This document shows, in pieces, positions 52,236 through 61,441 of a DNA stretch of 64,000 nt (positions are counted from its first letter, which is position 1; each line of letters begins with the position of its first letter). The notes under the pieces were generated by a model. That model saw only the letters and a list, made by a program, of their open reading frames with translations, made no database searches and was not told the origin of the DNA. Location: NCBI RefSeq assembly GCF_002795245.1, contig NZ_PGVG01000032.1:20584-84583 (forward strand). Reading direction: 5' to 3'. Origin of the DNA: Bradyrhizobium forestalis (GTDB taxonomy: Bacteria; Pseudomonadota; Alphaproteobacteria; Rhizobiales; Xanthobacteraceae). A program made the translations under genes and the position numbers.

Positions 52236-52942
52236 ATCCGCCTGAACCGAAGATAGGCCGCCTTGCGTCCCTCGCGCGCGGCCTTGCGGCCGTAGCGCGT
52301 CATGGTGTAGCCCGGCCATGGCTGCCTGAAATCGTCGGCGCGTTCGGCAAGCCAGACGAAGTCCTGCGAGCGTGCAAGATGCGACAGCGTCCAGGCGCAG
52401 TAATCGTCGATGTCGCAGACGAAACGGAACTCGCCGCCGCTCCTGAGCACGCGAGCCATCGCGGCGATGGTCCGGTCCTGGACGAACCGCCGCTTCCAGT
52501 GCCGCCGCTTCGGCCAGGGGTCGGGATGGATCAGGTCGATCCGCGACAGCGAAGCCTTCGGCAGCCACGCCAAGAGCTCGGCGGCATCGCCTGCGAACAG
52601 GCGGATGTTGCCGATGTTGGCCGCCTCGATCTGCGCGAGGATCTTTGCCATGCCGTTGACATAGGGCTCGCAGCCGATGAAGCCGGTGGCGGGAAAGTTT
52701 TGGGCCTCGGCCGCGAGATGCTCGCCGCCGCCGAAGCCGATCTCGAGCCTGACATCGTCGGCTGCGGGGTCGAAGATTTCGCGGGCGTCCGCCGGCGCCT
52801 CACCGTCGATGTCGAGCGCAAGATGCGGCAGCAGCTGCTCGATCAACCCGGCCTGGTGTTGCCTGAGCTTGTGACCCTTGCGGCGCCCGAAGAAGGCGCG
52901 CTCGCTGTCCTCGCGATCGGGGTCTGATTTACGTTCGCTCAT
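52232..52942 (-). CDS. trmB: tRNA (guanine(46)-N7)-methyltransferase
   Basis: TrmB methylates G46 in the variable loop of tRNA with SAM. The 236-residue protein has the SAM loop Leu-Glu-Ile-Gly-Phe-Gly-Gly-Gly-Glu-His and the family signature His-Pro-Asp-Pro-Trp-Pro-Lys-Arg-Arg-His. Its start overlaps the M20 peptidase stop by four bases. A Lys/Arg-rich N-terminus precedes the domain. Confidence 0.96.
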   Translation of the reverse strand: MSERKSDPDREDSERAFFGRRKGHKLRQHQAGLIEQLLPHLALDIDGEAPADAREIFDPAADDVRLEIGFGGGEHLAAEAQNFPATGFIGCEPYVNGMAKILAQIEAANIGNIRLFAGDAAELLAWLPKASLSRIDLIHPDPWPKRRHWKRRFVQDRTIAAMARVLRSGGEFRFVCDIDDYCAWTLSHLARSQDFVWLAERADDFRQPWPGYTMTRYGRKAAREGRKAAYLRFRRI

Positions 52943-54066
52943 CGCAGCGTCTGATACAGGCGATGGAGCAGCCGCGCGCGCGGCGCGAGCGAGGAGACAT
53001 AGAGCTGCTCATAATGGGTGTGCGCGCCCTTGCCGTCGACGCCGAGCCCGTCGAGCGTCGCGGTGTGCGCGGCGGTGAAATTGCCGTCCGAGCCGCCGCC
53101 GGTGTGGGTGTCGATCAGCTCGAAGCCGATCTCGCCGGCGAGTGCCTTCGCATGCTCGTACAGCGCGGCGCCTGCATTGCTCTTCTCGTAAGGCGGTCGA
53201 TTGAGCTCGCCGGTGACCGTGACGGTGACGCCGTCCGTCTTCGATGTCAGGGCGAGAATCTTGCCGGCGAACTCGTCTGCGTCCTTGAGGCTCACGACGC
53301 GCAGATCGACTTCGGCGTAAGCCTCTTCCGGCGTGACGTTGGGGCGCGTGCCCCCGCGCACCACGCCGACATTGATGGTGACGCCGCGCGTCAGATCGTT
53401 CATCCCTTCCAGCGCCAGGATGACGTTGCCGAGCTCGCGGACGGCGCTGCGGCCGTCTTCGGGCCGCGAGCCGGCATGCGCGGGGACGCCCTTGATGAAC
53501 ACCTGGAAGCGTCCGACGCCCTTGCGTCCGGTGACGATCTTGCCGCCATCACGCGCCGGCTCGGTCACCAGCACGTATTTGGCCTTGCGTCCCTCCCGCT
53601 CGATCAGCGCGCGAGAGGTGGGGCTGCCGATCTCCTCGTCGGAGGTGAACAGGTGCGTGATGCCGAGCGGCGAGCGATCGGTCGTCGCACAAAGCGCGCG
53701 AAAGGCGTGATGGGCGATGTAGGCGCCGCCCTTCATGTCGTAAATGCCGGGACCGAATGCGACGTCGCCTTCGACCTTGAATGGCAGGCGCTCGATGAAT
53801 CCGATGGGGTGAACGGTATCGAGGTGGCTCAGCACCAGGATGCCTGGCCGATCCTGCCCCCAATTCGTGCGCGCCACGAGATGATCGCCGCAGCCATCCA
53901 CGCCGGCGATGCGCTCGAGCGTGACAGGCAGGTCGCGATATTGCTCCGCGACCACAGAGACCAGCTTGTTGACCTGTTGAGGTGCTTCCGTCGGCGTCTC
54001 GATCTCCACCCAGCGGCGGATGCCATCGAGAATAGTTTGTGAATCGAACCAATTTGGGCCGGTCAT
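52939..54066 (-). CDS. M20-family metallopeptidase
   Basis: A 375-residue zinc aminoacylase/carboxypeptidase of the M20 family, closest in pattern to glutamate carboxypeptidase (CPG2-like) enzymes. Metal and catalytic motifs are Leu-Ser-His-Leu-Asp-Thr-Val-His, Gly-Ile-Tyr-Asp-Met-Lys-Gly-Gly and Thr-Ser-Asp-Glu-Glu-Ile-Gly, with a lid-domain Pro-Ala-His-Ala-Gly-Ser and a C-terminal Gly-Gly-Gly-Ser-Asp-Gly-Asn. Neither the ATG at 54066 nor that at 54096 has a strong ribosome site. It is translationally coupled to trmB; the substrate is unknown. Confidence 0.85.
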   Translation of the reverse strand: MTGPNWFDSQTILDGIRRWVEIETPTEAPQQVNKLVSVVAEQYRDLPVTLERIAGVDGCGDHLVARTNWGQDRPGILVLSHLDTVHPIGFIERLPFKVEGDVAFGPGIYDMKGGAYIAHHAFRALCATTDRSPLGITHLFTSDEEIGSPTSRALIEREGRKAKYVLVTEPARDGGKIVTGRKGVGRFQVFIKGVPAHAGSRPEDGRSAVRELGNVILALEGMNDLTRGVTINVGVVRGGTRPNVTPEEAYAEVDLRVVSLKDADEFAGKILALTSKTDGVTVTVTGELNRPPYEKSNAGAALYEHAKALAGEIGFELIDTHTGGGSDGNFTAAHTATLDGLGVDGKGAHTHYEQLYVSSLAPRARLLHRLYQTLR

Positions 54067-54182
54067 GGACGCATCTGTGCCTTTGAATCGCATCATCGAA
54101 GCGGACGCGCATCAAAGCGCGGTCGTAAATGACGACATAGGCCAGATTTGACGCAGTCTCAAATCGCTATGGACATGGCGCT

Positions 54183-54596
54183 TCAGCGCTTGTCGGGGCC
54201 TTCGCGAGCCGCAATCTGCTCGACGAGATCGACGATCGAGCGGCGCATCTTCGAATCGGTGATTCGCGTGAATGCCTTGGTCAAGGCGAGCCCTTCGGAG
54301 GTCGCGAGAAAGTCCGAGACGTAAGAGGGCGAGGCGCCTTCGCTGAAGCCATCCGGACCCGGCACGCCGCTCGGGCCGCCCTCGAACAGGAAGGACACCG
54401 GCACCTGGAGAATCTCGGCGATCTGCTGGATTCGGCTTGCGCCGACCCGGTTGGTACCCTTCTCGTATTTCTGAATCTGCTGGAAAGTCAGGCCCAAAGC
54501 TTCACCGAGCTTTTCCTGGCTCATGCCCAACATGATGCGGCGCATGCGCACGCGACTGCCGACATATTTGTCAACAGGGTTGGGCGCTTTCGACAT
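54183..54596 (-). CDS. XRE-family regulator (PraR/PhrR-like)
   Basis: A 137-residue Cro/CI-type DNA-binding protein. The helix-turn-helix spans about residues 15-68 with Met-Ser-Gln-Glu-Lys-Leu-Gly-Glu-Ala-Leu-Gly-Leu-Thr-Phe-Gln-Gln and Gln-Lys-Tyr-Glu-Lys-Gly-Thr-Asn-Arg. It resembles what I recall of the conserved alphaproteobacterial regulator called PraR or PhrR, which affects biofilm and symbiosis-linked genes in rhizobia. The ATG at 54596 gives the conserved start; the frame is open to 54641. It follows lnt after a 219-bp gap. Confidence 0.85.
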   Translation of the reverse strand: MSKAPNPVDKYVGSRVRMRRIMLGMSQEKLGEALGLTFQQIQKYEKGTNRVGASRIQQIAEILQVPVSFLFEGGPSGVPGPDGFSEGASPSYVSDFLATSEGLALTKAFTRITDSKMRRSIVDLVEQIAAREGPDKR

Positions 54597-54815
54597 TTCC
54601 TCAGCCCTCCAAACATCACCTTCGGCGCAATGATCAAGCATGCCTCGGGTGCAACAGCGTCAAAATCAAACCCTGTTATTGGGAAACATTGCGGAGAAAT
54701 TTAGCAATGCACCGCTGTCTTTCGCAGCCGGTGCAGAATGGGGAGCCCGCGTGCAGTCTGTCAACCGTGGGACTACGGTTGTCAAAGGATTCCGGCCGCT
54801 TCGGCGGCGGCGCGA

Positions 54816-56429
54816 TCAGGGCTTACGCTTGCCGACACGTCGGCGGACGGCGAGGAGCACGGCCACCGCGACGAGCATGGCTGCGGGCGCATCACCCACC
54901 CGTGCATAGACGGTTGGCGGGATCGCGGCCGGAAGGTTTGCATCCAAAATGCCTTCGATGCCGAGACCGAGGCTGGCGACCGTGCGCCCGACCGGATCGA
55001 TCACCGCGGAGACGCCGGTATTGGCGGAGCGGACCAGCGGCAGGCCGAGCTCGATCGCGCGCATCCGCGACTGCTCCAGATGCTGATAGGGGCCTGTCGA
55101 GATGCCGAACCAGCCGTCATTGGTGAGGTTCACGATCCAGCCCGGGCGTTCGTTGCGTCCAGCCACTTCGCCGGGAAAGATGGCCTCGTAGCAGATCAGC
55201 GGCAGCGCGGGTGGCGCACTGGGTACCGGCAGTGCATGCCGCACGGTGCCGGGAATGAAGCCGCCGCGCACACGCGTCAGTTGCTCGAAACCGAGCTTCT
55301 CCATCAAAGCCTGGTAGGGAAGAAATTCTCCGAACGGTACCAGATGCAGCTTGTCGTACACGGCGAGCACGCTGCCGTCGTGATCGATCACGTAGATCGA
55401 GTTATAGGCGCGCGTGATCGGCGTGCCCCGCGGCAGGTCGGGCGCGCGGACCGACCCCGTGATCAGCACGGTGCCCTTCGGCAGGAGGTCCGCGATTTGC
55501 GCCATCGCGTCGGCTTCGCGGGTCAGGAAGAACGGAAAAGCGGATTCCGGCCAGATCAGGATGGTGGCATCGCGCACGCCGGTCGATTGCGGGCCGGAGG
55601 CGCGGTCCGACAGTGCGAGATACGTCTTCATCACTTCCGCTTTGGCGGCGTAGTTGAATTTCGCGTCCTGCTGCAGGTTCGGCTGCATCAGGCGCAGCTT
55701 GGCGCCTGATACAATCGTGGTCGGATGCAGCGACAGGCGGATTGCGCCGAAGATGCTCATGGCGATCAAGAGCGCGACGGCGGCGGCCGGCACACGCCAT
55801 TGCAGGCGGCTATCGGGCGTGCGGTCGATCAGCGTCGCTGGGCTTGCGAAAATCGCAACCGTCAGGAATGTCATGCCCCACAGGCCGATCAGCGAGGCCG
55901 TCTGCGCCAGCGGCAGTGGCTCGGAGAGCGCATAGCCGAACGCGTTCCAGGGAAAGCCGGTCAGCGCGTGACCGCGCAGCCATTCGCTGATGGTGAGGCT
56001 CGCTGCGAGCGCCAGCACGCGCGTGGCGTTCTTGGTCCAGAACAGGCGCGCCAGCGCAAAGCCGATCGCCGTGAAGATCCCAAGATAGGCCGGCAGGCCC
56101 AGCACGGCGAACGGCGTCAGCCAGGCGAACATGTCGGCGTCGACGAAGAAGGCGTAGCCGATCCAGTAGAGGCCGGGCACGAAATAGCCGAGTCCGAACC
56201 AGTAGCCGGTCAGTGCCGCGGCAGGAACACCGCCATAGCGTCCGCCGCCGGCGCCGTCGATCAGCCAGACCAGCACCGGGAAGGTGACGAACAGCACCGG
56301 GAAGAGGTTGAACGGCGCCAGCGCCAGCACCGACAGCGCCCCCGCCGCCATGGCGATGACGGCGCGCTGCCATCCCCAGGTGAGGATGACGGCAAGCGCA
56401 ATCTGCCGAAGTCGCTGCGATGGACTCAC
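54816..56429 (-). CDS. lnt: Apolipoprotein N-acyltransferase
   Basis: Lnt adds the third acyl chain to the N-terminal cysteine of lipoproteins in the inner membrane. The 537-residue protein has about six N-terminal membrane helices, then a nitrilase-fold periplasmic domain with catalytic Glu in Leu-Ile-Trp-Pro-Glu-Ser, Lys in Asp-Lys-Leu-His-Leu-Val-Pro-Phe-Gly-Glu and Cys in Ile-Cys-Tyr-Glu-Ala-Ile-Phe, and a final membrane helix. The start overlaps the upstream CBS-domain gene by four bases. Confidence 0.96.
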   Translation of the reverse strand: MSPSQRLRQIALAVILTWGWQRAVIAMAAGALSVLALAPFNLFPVLFVTFPVLVWLIDGAGGGRYGGVPAAALTGYWFGLGYFVPGLYWIGYAFFVDADMFAWLTPFAVLGLPAYLGIFTAIGFALARLFWTKNATRVLALAASLTISEWLRGHALTGFPWNAFGYALSEPLPLAQTASLIGLWGMTFLTVAIFASPATLIDRTPDSRLQWRVPAAAVALLIAMSIFGAIRLSLHPTTIVSGAKLRLMQPNLQQDAKFNYAAKAEVMKTYLALSDRASGPQSTGVRDATILIWPESAFPFFLTREADAMAQIADLLPKGTVLITGSVRAPDLPRGTPITRAYNSIYVIDHDGSVLAVYDKLHLVPFGEFLPYQALMEKLGFEQLTRVRGGFIPGTVRHALPVPSAPPALPLICYEAIFPGEVAGRNERPGWIVNLTNDGWFGISTGPYQHLEQSRMRAIELGLPLVRSANTGVSAVIDPVGRTVASLGLGIEGILDANLPAAIPPTVYARVGDAPAAMLVAVAVLLAVRRRVGKRKP

Positions 56430-57538
56430 TGCGGGCCGGCCCCGTCGCTCGGCGGCGGCGTGTCGCTGGCCGGCGGTTGTCCGCTCTCCGGCGTGGCTTC
56501 ACGGCGCCGGCTCTCGCGCTGGGAGCGCGGCGCCGGACGCTCCTTCCGCGTCGAGATGCGCAGCCGCTTGACGCGGCGCGGATCGGCATCGAGCACCTCG
56601 ACCTCGTAAGTGCCGGGACCCGAGATGGCCTCGCCGCGCACCGGCAGACGTCCGACGAAGCTGACGAGATAGCCGCCCAGCGTCTCCACCTCCTCGCCGG
56701 CTTCGCCGGTGACGAAGTCTTCGCCGATCACCGAGCGGACGTCGTCGAGGCTGGCGCGGGCGTCGGCGATGAAGGCATTGTCGGGCAGGCGCACGATCGA
56801 GGGCGGCTCGTCGCTGTCGTGCTCGTCGTCGATCTCGCCGACGATCTGCTCGACGATGTCCTCGATCGAGACCAGCCCGTCGCTGCCGCCATATTCGTCG
56901 ACCACCAGCGCCAGATGGATGCGCGAGGCCTGCATCTGTGCGAGCAGGTCGATCGCCCGCATCGACGGCGGCACGTAGAGCAGCTTGCGGATGATGTGCG
57001 CGTCATGAAGCGGCAGCGCGAGATCGACCGTGCGCAGGTCGAGCCCGGCCGGCAGCGGCTTCTTGCGCTTGGTCTTGGTGGCTTCCGACACGCGGGCGCG
57101 TGCGGTCATGAAAGCGAGCAGGTCGCGGATGTGGACGATGCCGACGGGATCGTCGAGCGTCTCGTTGAAGACCACGAGGCGGGAATGGCCGGCGCTCTCG
57201 AAGCGGTCCATCAATTCCCCGAGGGGGATGTCGCGCTTCACCGCGACGATGTCGGCGCGATGCACCATGACGTCGGCGATACGGCGCTCGTGCAGGCCGA
57301 GGATGTTGCGCAGCATGGTGCGCTCGACCGCCGAGAAGCCGGTGTCGTCGGGTGTCGTCGCATCCAGCACGACCTGCAGGTCGTCGCGGACCGATCCCGC
57401 CTTCCAGCCGAACAGCGTCCGGATGGCGCGCAGCAGCCAGTTGTCCGCCGTCGGGCGCATCACCTCGCCTTGTGTCACCACGGCCGGCAAATTGGCCGTG
57501 TTGCGCGGATTGTCTTGGATCGGATCGGAATCCGGCAT
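56426..57538 (-). CDS. CorC/HlyC-type CBS-domain protein
   Basis: A 370-residue soluble protein with two CBS domains (Val-Met-Val-His-Arg-Ala-Asp and Tyr-Val-Pro-Pro-Ser-Met-Arg-Ala-Ile-Asp-Leu, with Val-Val-Asp-Glu-Tyr-Gly-Gly-Ser-Asp-Gly) and a C-terminal CorC_HlyC domain ending in Val-Lys-Arg-Leu-Arg-Ile. There is no DUF21 membrane part, so it matches CorC, a protein linked to divalent metal efflux. A disordered Pro/Ser/Arg tail ends it. The ATG at 57538 overlaps the ybeY end; it lies in the conserved ybeY-corC-lnt order. Confidence 0.9.
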   Translation of the reverse strand: MPDSDPIQDNPRNTANLPAVVTQGEVMRPTADNWLLRAIRTLFGWKAGSVRDDLQVVLDATTPDDTGFSAVERTMLRNILGLHERRIADVMVHRADIVAVKRDIPLGELMDRFESAGHSRLVVFNETLDDPVGIVHIRDLLAFMTARARVSEATKTKRKKPLPAGLDLRTVDLALPLHDAHIIRKLLYVPPSMRAIDLLAQMQASRIHLALVVDEYGGSDGLVSIEDIVEQIVGEIDDEHDSDEPPSIVRLPDNAFIADARASLDDVRSVIGEDFVTGEAGEEVETLGGYLVSFVGRLPVRGEAISGPGTYEVEVLDADPRRVKRLRISTRKERPAPRSQRESRRREATPESGQPPASDTPPPSDGAGPQ

Positions 57539-57539
57539 C

Positions 57540-58049
57540 TCAATGCGTCCCCGGGCGGTCTGCGTAGGGATCGGGTATGCCGAGATGGGCCAGGATCTCA
57601 CGTTCGAGCGCTTCCATCTCCTCGGCGTCGCCGTCGTTGTCGTGGTCGTAACCGATCAGGTGCAGGAACCCATGCACGGCGAGATGGCTCAAATGGTGGT
57701 CGAACGGCTTTTGTTCCTCGTCCGCCTCGCGCCGCATGGTCTCATAGGCGATCGCTATGTCGCCGAGCATGCGCGGCGCATCGCCCGGTTTCCATTCGCC
57801 TTCCGGCTGCAGAGCGGGGAACGAGAGCACGTTGGTCGGCTTGTCGATCCCGCGCCAGTTGCTGTTGAGAGCACGGATGCCGGCGTCATCGGTCAGCATC
57901 ACAGCCACCTCTGCGTCGGCAACGTCTTCATCGACGTTCTCGGCGGCGGCGGCCACGGCGCGCTGGATCACGGCTTCGGAATCGGGCTCGTGCTGCCAGC
58001 AATCGGCGACGACGAGGACCTCGGTCATGGGAAGGTTGGGATGGGACAT
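57540..58049 (-). CDS. ybeY: Endoribonuclease YbeY
   Basis: YbeY is a zinc-dependent RNase for 16S rRNA 3' end maturation and ribosome quality control. The 169-residue protein has the metal motif His-Gly-Phe-Leu-His-Leu-Ile-Gly-Tyr-Asp-His and the upstream Thr-Asn-Val-Leu-Ser-Phe-Pro. A second ATG at 58028 would shorten it by seven residues. It lies between phoH and the corC-like gene, the usual order. Confidence 0.96.
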   Translation of the reverse strand: MSHPNLPMTEVLVVADCWQHEPDSEAVIQRAVAAAAENVDEDVADAEVAVMLTDDAGIRALNSNWRGIDKPTNVLSFPALQPEGEWKPGDAPRMLGDIAIAYETMRREADEEQKPFDHHLSHLAVHGFLHLIGYDHDNDGDAEEMEALEREILAHLGIPDPYADRPGTH

Positions 58050-58107
58050 TGTCTTGTCTGGGACGAAGGGCGCCGTGTTCGCGCCCTCTGGGTCCGGTGT
58101 TGCCTCG

Positions 58108-59163
58108 TCAGGATTGACCGGTGGCCGGCCGCTGCGGCGGCCCTTCGTAGGCGGCGACGATCCGCGCCACGAGTTCGTGGCGGATCACGTCCTCGGCCTT
58201 GAAATGAACCTGGGCAATGCCCTCGACGCCGTTCAAGAGGCGGGTCGCCTCGGCCAGGCCCGAGGTCTGGCCGTTCGGCAGGTCGATCTGCGAGGGATCG
58301 CCTGTCACGATCATGCGGCTGTTCTCGCCGAGACGCGTCAGGAACATCTTCATCTGCATCGACGTGGTATTCTGGGCCTCGTCCAGGATGATGGCGGCGT
58401 TGGTGAGCGTGCGGCCGCGCATGAAGGCGAGCGGCGCGATCTCGATCTCGCCGGTCTGGAGCGCACGTTCGACGATGCGCGCATCCATGAGGTCGTAGAG
58501 TGCATCATAGATCGGCCGCAGATAGGGATCGACCTTCTCGCGGAGATCGCCGGGCAGGAAGCCGAGCCGCTCGCCGGCTTCCACCGCCGGACGCGACAGG
58601 ATGATGCGATCGACCTCCTTGCGCTCGAACAGCTGCGCGGCATGGGCGACGGCGAGCCAGGTCTTGCCGGTGCCGGCGGGGCCGATGCCGAACACCAGCT
58701 CGTGCCGCTTCAGCGCGCGGATGTAGGAGTCCTGCGCGGCCGTGCGCGCGCGCACCGGGCGCTTGCGCAAATTGATGCTGTCGAAGGTCGATTTGGCCGA
58801 TTTGGCGTCGAACTCGAACAGCGAGCCCTGCGCGATCACGGCACGGATTGCGCCCTCGACCTCGCCCTGGTCGAGATCCTGCCCCTTCACCGCTTGCGTG
58901 TAGAGCATCTCCAGCACGCGGCGCGCGGCGTCGCAGCCGTCGCGGGTGCCGCCGATGGTGATGTGGTTGCCCTTGGAATCGACGATCACGCCGAGTCGCC
59001 GCTCGATCTGCGCCAGGTGCTGGCCGTACGGGCCGACCAGCGCGGAAGCGGCGCGGTTGTCGTCGAAGTCGATGACGACCTGGGTCTCGGGCGGAACTTG
59101 CATGTCGCGGTCAAATTTGCGGCTGGGAGCGAACGAAGACGAATCCGATGCGCTTTTGGGCAA
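58108..59163 (-). CDS. phoH: PhoH-like ATPase
   Basis: PhoH family members are P-loop ATPases related to helicase domains and often linked to RNA metabolism through YbeY. The 351-residue protein has an N-terminal KH-like part (about residues 25-90), Walker A Gly-Pro-Ala-Gly-Thr-Gly-Lys-Thr near residue 165 and Walker B Ile-Leu-Asp-Glu-Ala-Gln-Asn-Thr. It starts four bases after the miaB stop. Its exact function is not established for the family. Confidence 0.93.
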   Translation of the reverse strand: MPKSASDSSSFAPSRKFDRDMQVPPETQVVIDFDDNRAASALVGPYGQHLAQIERRLGVIVDSKGNHITIGGTRDGCDAARRVLEMLYTQAVKGQDLDQGEVEGAIRAVIAQGSLFEFDAKSAKSTFDSINLRKRPVRARTAAQDSYIRALKRHELVFGIGPAGTGKTWLAVAHAAQLFERKEVDRIILSRPAVEAGERLGFLPGDLREKVDPYLRPIYDALYDLMDARIVERALQTGEIEIAPLAFMRGRTLTNAAIILDEAQNTTSMQMKMFLTRLGENSRMIVTGDPSQIDLPNGQTSGLAEATRLLNGVEGIAQVHFKAEDVIRHELVARIVAAYEGPPQRPATGQS

Positions 59164-59167
59164 GGGT

Positions 59168-60562
59168 TCAGGCTCCAGTGGCTTGCGATAAAGCGGGCTC
59201 GCGCGCCTTGCGCGGCGTCACGAGCTCGCCGAGAAAACTGTAGCGCTCGAGGCTGTCGATGCGGACCGGCAGGATTTGTCCAATGATGTCGGGCGAAGCC
59301 ATCACATGGGCGGGCTGGAGGTAGGCGGTGCGGCCCACGATCTGGCCTTCCTTGCGCGCCGGACGCTCGAACAGCACGTCGACCGTTGAGCCAATCGCGG
59401 CCTTGTTGAAGGCCGATTGCTGGCTGTCGATCAGTTCCTGGAGCCGCTCCAATCGCTGGTCCATCTCGGCGGGGGACACCGTCTCCTGCATGTCCGCGGC
59501 CGGCGTTCCCGGCCGGGCGGAGGATTTGAACGAATAAGCCGCAGCGTAGCCGATTTGCGTGACAAGCGCGAGGGTGGCGAGAAAATCTTGCTCGCTTTCG
59601 CCGGGGAAGCCGACGATAAAATCTGATGAAAAAGCAATATCTTGGCGTGCACTGCGGAAACGATCGATGACGCGCCGGTAATCATCGGCGGTATGTTTGC
59701 GGTTCATGGCCGCCAGAATCCGGTCCGAGCCCGATTGTACCGGCAGGTGCACGAACGGCATCAGGGCACCGAGATCGCGATGGGCCGCGATCAGGCTGTC
59801 GTCGACGTCGCGGGGGTGGCTGGTCGAATAACGCAGCCGCGCGATCCCCGGAATTGTCGCCAGATGTTCGAGCAGCCGGCCGAGCGGCCAGGTTTTTCCG
59901 TCCGGCCCGTCGCCGTGATAGGCGTTGACGTTCTGCCCGATCAGCGTGAGCTCGCGCACGCCGTTGTCGGTGAGCCGCCTCACGTCCTCGACGATCTTCG
60001 CCACCGGGCGCGAGACTTCGGCGCCGCGCGTGTACGGCACGACGCAGAAGGTGCAGAACTTGTCGCAGCCTTCCTGCACCGTGACGAAGGCGGAAATGCC
60101 GCGCGCGCGGATCGTATCGGGCTTCGGCTGGGCCAGGAAGCCGAACTTGTCCTCGGCCGGAAACTCGGTCTCGATCGCGCGACCCTTGCTGTCGGCGCGC
60201 TTCAACAGCTCCGGCAGATGATGGTAGCTCTGCGGTCCCACCACGACGTCGACGACTGGCGCCCGGCGCACGATCTCCTCGCCCTCGGCCTGCGCCACGC
60301 AGCCCGCGACAGCGATTCTCATCGCGCGGCCCCCGCGTGCGGCCTCGTCCTTGGCGACGCGCAAGCGCCCGAGCTCGGAATAGACCTTCTCGGAAGCCTT
60401 CTCGCGGATATGGCAGGTGTTGAGGATGACGAGGGCGGCATCCTCGGCGCTCGCCGTCTCCACGAATCCTTCCGGCGCCAGCGTGTCCACCATGCGCTGG
60501 GCATCGTAGACGTTCATCTGGCAGCCATATGATTTGATGTGCAGCTTGCGCGGCGGCGTCAT
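59168..60562 (-). CDS. miaB: tRNA-2-methylthio-N6-isopentenyladenosine synthase
   Basis: MiaB is a radical-SAM methylthiotransferase that makes ms2i6A37 in tRNA. From the ATG at 60562 it has 464 residues: the N-terminal cluster domain (Ser-Tyr-Gly-Cys-Gln-Met-Asn and two further cysteines), the radical-SAM motif Cys-Asp-Lys-Phe-Cys-Thr-Phe-Cys near residue 160, and a C-terminal TRAM domain. The frame is open to 60637, but homology starts at the Pro-Arg-Lys-Leu-His-Ile-Lys-Ser-Tyr-Gly region. Confidence 0.96.
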   Translation of the reverse strand: MTPPRKLHIKSYGCQMNVYDAQRMVDTLAPEGFVETASAEDAALVILNTCHIREKASEKVYSELGRLRVAKDEAARGGRAMRIAVAGCVAQAEGEEIVRRAPVVDVVVGPQSYHHLPELLKRADSKGRAIETEFPAEDKFGFLAQPKPDTIRARGISAFVTVQEGCDKFCTFCVVPYTRGAEVSRPVAKIVEDVRRLTDNGVRELTLIGQNVNAYHGDGPDGKTWPLGRLLEHLATIPGIARLRYSTSHPRDVDDSLIAAHRDLGALMPFVHLPVQSGSDRILAAMNRKHTADDYRRVIDRFRSARQDIAFSSDFIVGFPGESEQDFLATLALVTQIGYAAAYSFKSSARPGTPAADMQETVSPAEMDQRLERLQELIDSQQSAFNKAAIGSTVDVLFERPARKEGQIVGRTAYLQPAHVMASPDIIGQILPVRIDSLERYSFLGELVTPRKAREPALSQATGA

Positions 60563-60644
60563 GGAACCCGAAAATGGCGGTGGAGGACGGCCATCAGATA
60601 TAGGCTGGAGGGGCGAAAATCCAGCGAATGGCGGCATTTAGGTC

Positions 60645-60739
60645 GTCATTCCGGGGCGCGACGCAAGTCGCGAACCCGGAATCTCGAGCTAATTCTTCCA
60701 GATTCCGGGTTCACCCGCGTCGTGCGTGCCCGGAATGAC
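60645..60739. repeat. Palindromic repeat between miaB and the HAD gene
   Basis: Ends GTCATTCCGGGG and CCCGGAATGAC, with an inner AACCCGGAATCT/AGATTCCGGGTT inverted pair. It is of the same general CCCGGAATGAC-ended type as the repeat at 31136-31220. Confidence 0.75.
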
Positions 60740-60755
60740 CGGGAAGGGGCGGAAA

Positions 60756-61436
60756 TCAGCCCGCCACGGCGTCCGTCTCGACCCGCCGGACCAGCTCCGG
60801 CAGTTGATGCATGTCGGCAAAGAGCAGGTCGGCGCCGGCCTGGCGCAGCGTCTCGGCATGGCCGTCGCGGCAATGGCTGCCGCCGTGAAAGCCGAACACG
60901 ATCATGCCGGCGGCACGAGCGCCGGCGATGCCGGCCAGACTGTCCTCGATCACGACGCAGCGCTCGGGCGGCACGCCCATTTCGCGCGCCGCGAACAGGA
61001 ACAGGTCCGGCGCCGGCTTGCCGTTCGTCACCTGCGAGGCCGAGAAGATGTTCGGCGCCAGGCGCTCATAGAGCCCGGTGCTGCCCAGGCTCACGCGCAT
61101 GCGCTGATGCGAGCCGCTCGAGGCCACGCAGACGGCTTGCGTCACCACATCAAGCACATCATGGATGCCGCGGATCGCTTCGAGGTCGGCCTCGAACGAT
61201 CGGAACAGCTCGTCCTGGAGATCGCCGTGATAGGCCTCGGGCAGCTTGCGGCCGAGTTCGGTCTCGATCTCGAGATTGGCTTGCCGCGTCGAGCGGCCGA
61301 GGAAGCGCTCGAACACCTGGTCCGACGTGATCGGATAGCCGTGCTTGGTCAGCACGTCCGCATGCGCGCGACAGGAGATCACCTCGCTGTCCACGAGCAC
61401 GCCGTCGCAGTCGAAGATGATGAGGTCGATGGGCAC
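60756..61436 (-). CDS. HAD-superfamily phosphatase
   Basis: A 226-residue HAD hydrolase of the beta-phosphoglucomutase/Gph-like subfamily with a helical cap. Motifs are the nucleophile Phe-Asp-Cys-Asp-Gly-Val-Leu-Val-Asp-Ser-Glu, Ala-Ser-Ser-Gly-Ser, Gly-Lys-Pro-Ala-Pro-Asp and Ile-Glu-Asp-Ser-Leu-Ala-Gly. The start is a GTG at 61436, five bases past the fur stop; the frame has no ATG near it. The substrate is unknown. Confidence 0.85.
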   Translation of the reverse strand: MPIDLIIFDCDGVLVDSEVISCRAHADVLTKHGYPITSDQVFERFLGRSTRQANLEIETELGRKLPEAYHGDLQDELFRSFEADLEAIRGIHDVLDVVTQAVCVASSGSHQRMRVSLGSTGLYERLAPNIFSASQVTNGKPAPDLFLFAAREMGVPPERCVVIEDSLAGIAGARAAGMIVFGFHGGSHCRDGHAETLRQAGADLLFADMHQLPELVRRVETDAVAG

Positions 61437-61441
61437 GAAAC

